Assembly (NCBI RefSeq): GCF_024298965.1
Contig: NZ_CP085193.1
Location: forward strand, 8,494,001 to 8,558,000
Source: Streptomyces rapamycinicus NRRL 5491
GTDB taxonomy: Bacteria > Actinomycetota > Actinomycetes > Streptomycetales > Streptomycetaceae
DNA length: 64,000 nt
Direction of reading: 5' to 3'
The notes under the pieces are model-generated. The model saw only the letters and a list, made by a program, of their open reading frames with translations, did no database searches and was not told the origin of the DNA. Positions 63,254-64,000 of this stretch are shown here, piece by piece (position 1 is the first letter of the stretch; each line of letters begins with the position of its first letter). The translations under genes and the position numbers were made by a program.

Positions 63254-64000
63254 ATGCGAAGTGTGTCCGGCAAGACGCCACGATGGGGCACGCTCCTGCT
63301 GGCCGTCCTCGTCGCCCTGACGGCGGTGCTGCTCACCGCCGGGGGCGCCCATGCCGAAACGGATGTGAACAAGATCGGCAAGGCGCTGCGCAGCAGTCCC
63401 GTGTACGTCGATCCCGGCGCCTCCGACGCACTGAGCGCCGGACAGGCCCGCGCCCTCGTGGCACACATCCGCAAGGCGGACGTGCCGGTCTACGTGGCCG
63501 TTCTGCCGGACAACCCCGCGTACGGCGGTGAGCGCGTCTTCGGGCGGCTGCGCGCCGCCGTCGACCGCCCCGGCGTCTACGCGGTGGCGCTCGGCTCCTC
63601 CTTCGGGGCCGCCTCCGACACCTCGGTGCTGCCCGGACGCACCTCGCAGGCGCTGGCGGAGCGGAACCTGCGGCAGCACCCGCACGACCTCGCCGCGGTG
63701 CTGAACGGCTTCGTGACCGACACGGCCACCGCGATCCACGACCGGACCGGCCAGGGGAGCGACGGCGACCAGGGCGCGCGGGGCTCCACCTTGTCGGTGG
63801 GGGACGCGGTGGCGGTGCTGATCGTCCTGGCCGCCGTCGGCGGAAGCGGCCTGTACATGCTGCGGCGCACCCGCAAGCAGCGCCGCGAGCGCGAACGGGC
63901 CGAGCTGGAGCAGGTGCGCGGCGCGGTCGAGGAGGACATCACCGCGTACGGCGAGAGGCTCAGCGGGACCCGCTTCGACCCCGCCGACCCGGCCTCCACC
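63254..64000 (+). CDS. exported membrane protein, N-terminal part
   Basis: Runs past the window end (249 codons seen). The ATG at 63254 opens a signal peptide (WGTLLLAVLVALTAVLLTAGGAHA). An outside domain of about 130 residues follows, with SSPVYVDPGASDALSAGQ and VPVYVAVLPDNPAYGG, typical of a TPM-domain-like actinobacterial family. A membrane segment at about 180-205 (LSVGDAVAVLIVLAAVGGSG) precedes a Lys/Arg/Glu-rich coiled cytoplasmic helix. It probably binds or senses something at the envelope; the role is unknown. Confidence 0.75.
   Translation, partial: MRSVSGKTPRWGTLLLAVLVALTAVLLTAGGAHAETDVNKIGKALRSSPVYVDPGASDALSAGQARALVAHIRKADVPVYVAVLPDNPAYGGERVFGRLRAAVDRPGVYAVALGSSFGAASDTSVLPGRTSQALAERNLRQHPHDLAAVLNGFVTDTATAIHDRTGQGSDGDQGARGSTLSVGDAVAVLIVLAAVGGSGLYMLRRTRKQRRERERAELEQVRGAVEEDITAYGERLSGTRFDPADPAST

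Overview
The window reads as a chromosomal segment of a Streptomyces (or very close streptomycete). Base composition is very GC-rich with GC-biased third codon positions. The gene content also fits: GlnE beside a GlnA2-type glutamine synthetase, a maltose ABC operon with MalR and CTTGCAG operators, secreted amylase and pullulanase, an XRE/DUF397/RsbW-like trio with a rare TTA codon, LexA-sized GntR and TetR regulators, and Tat and lipoprotein signals. No tRNA, rRNA, CRISPR array, transposase or phage gene was seen.

Layout. 1-9.0 kb is core metabolism: the tail of an alpha/beta hydrolase, nadE, an exported multicopper oxidase with a CsoR-like operator upstream, glnA2 and glnE. 9.0-17.7 kb is accessory: a translationally coupled pair of paralogous membrane proteins, a deazaflavin-type nitroreductase, the RsbW/XRE/DUF397 trio, a DinB protein set between gene debris and repeats, and an operon of threonine synthase-like enzyme, PAS regulator and APH(6)-type kinase that appears to start with a leaderless message. 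17.7-34.9 kb is mostly alpha-glucan use: HAD phosphatase, PAP2 lipid enzyme, malR and aglA divergent from malEFG, a second MalR-like repressor coupled to malG, an alcohol dehydrogenase/monooxygenase unit with its AcoR-like activator, then alpha-amylase and pullulanase. MalR-box heptamers lie in front of aglA, malE and the amylase. This suggests one regulon: extracellular enzymes cut starch, MalEFG imports maltodextrins, AglA cleaves them inside.

35.0-51.4 kb holds a membrane protein with a sigma-factor-like N-terminus, a large GH89 enzyme, an orphan response regulator, a Vps62-like lipoprotein, a two-gene operon of a TROVE/vWA (Ro60-like) protein and an ARPP-2-like partner, a NarL-type histidine kinase divergent from an MMPL exporter, and several small genes. 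51.5-59.4 kb holds a DUF2848 protein divergent from an MHS transporter/nitrilase/cupin set, with a GntR regulator whose likely operator recurs at both places, and a quinone reductase/carotenoid oxygenase operon divergent from a TetR gene. 59.4-64.0 kb has pyrophosphatase, a LysE exporter, a GNAT gene broken by a C-run frameshift, an Ig-like repeat protein and the start of a membrane protein.

The best candidate for an under-described system is the TROVE/vWA plus ARPP-2-like operon at 42.9-45.5 kb. Other points of interest are the sigma-like membrane protein, the duplicated MalR, the shared GntR operator, and a family of near-identical GC-rich intergenic repeats.
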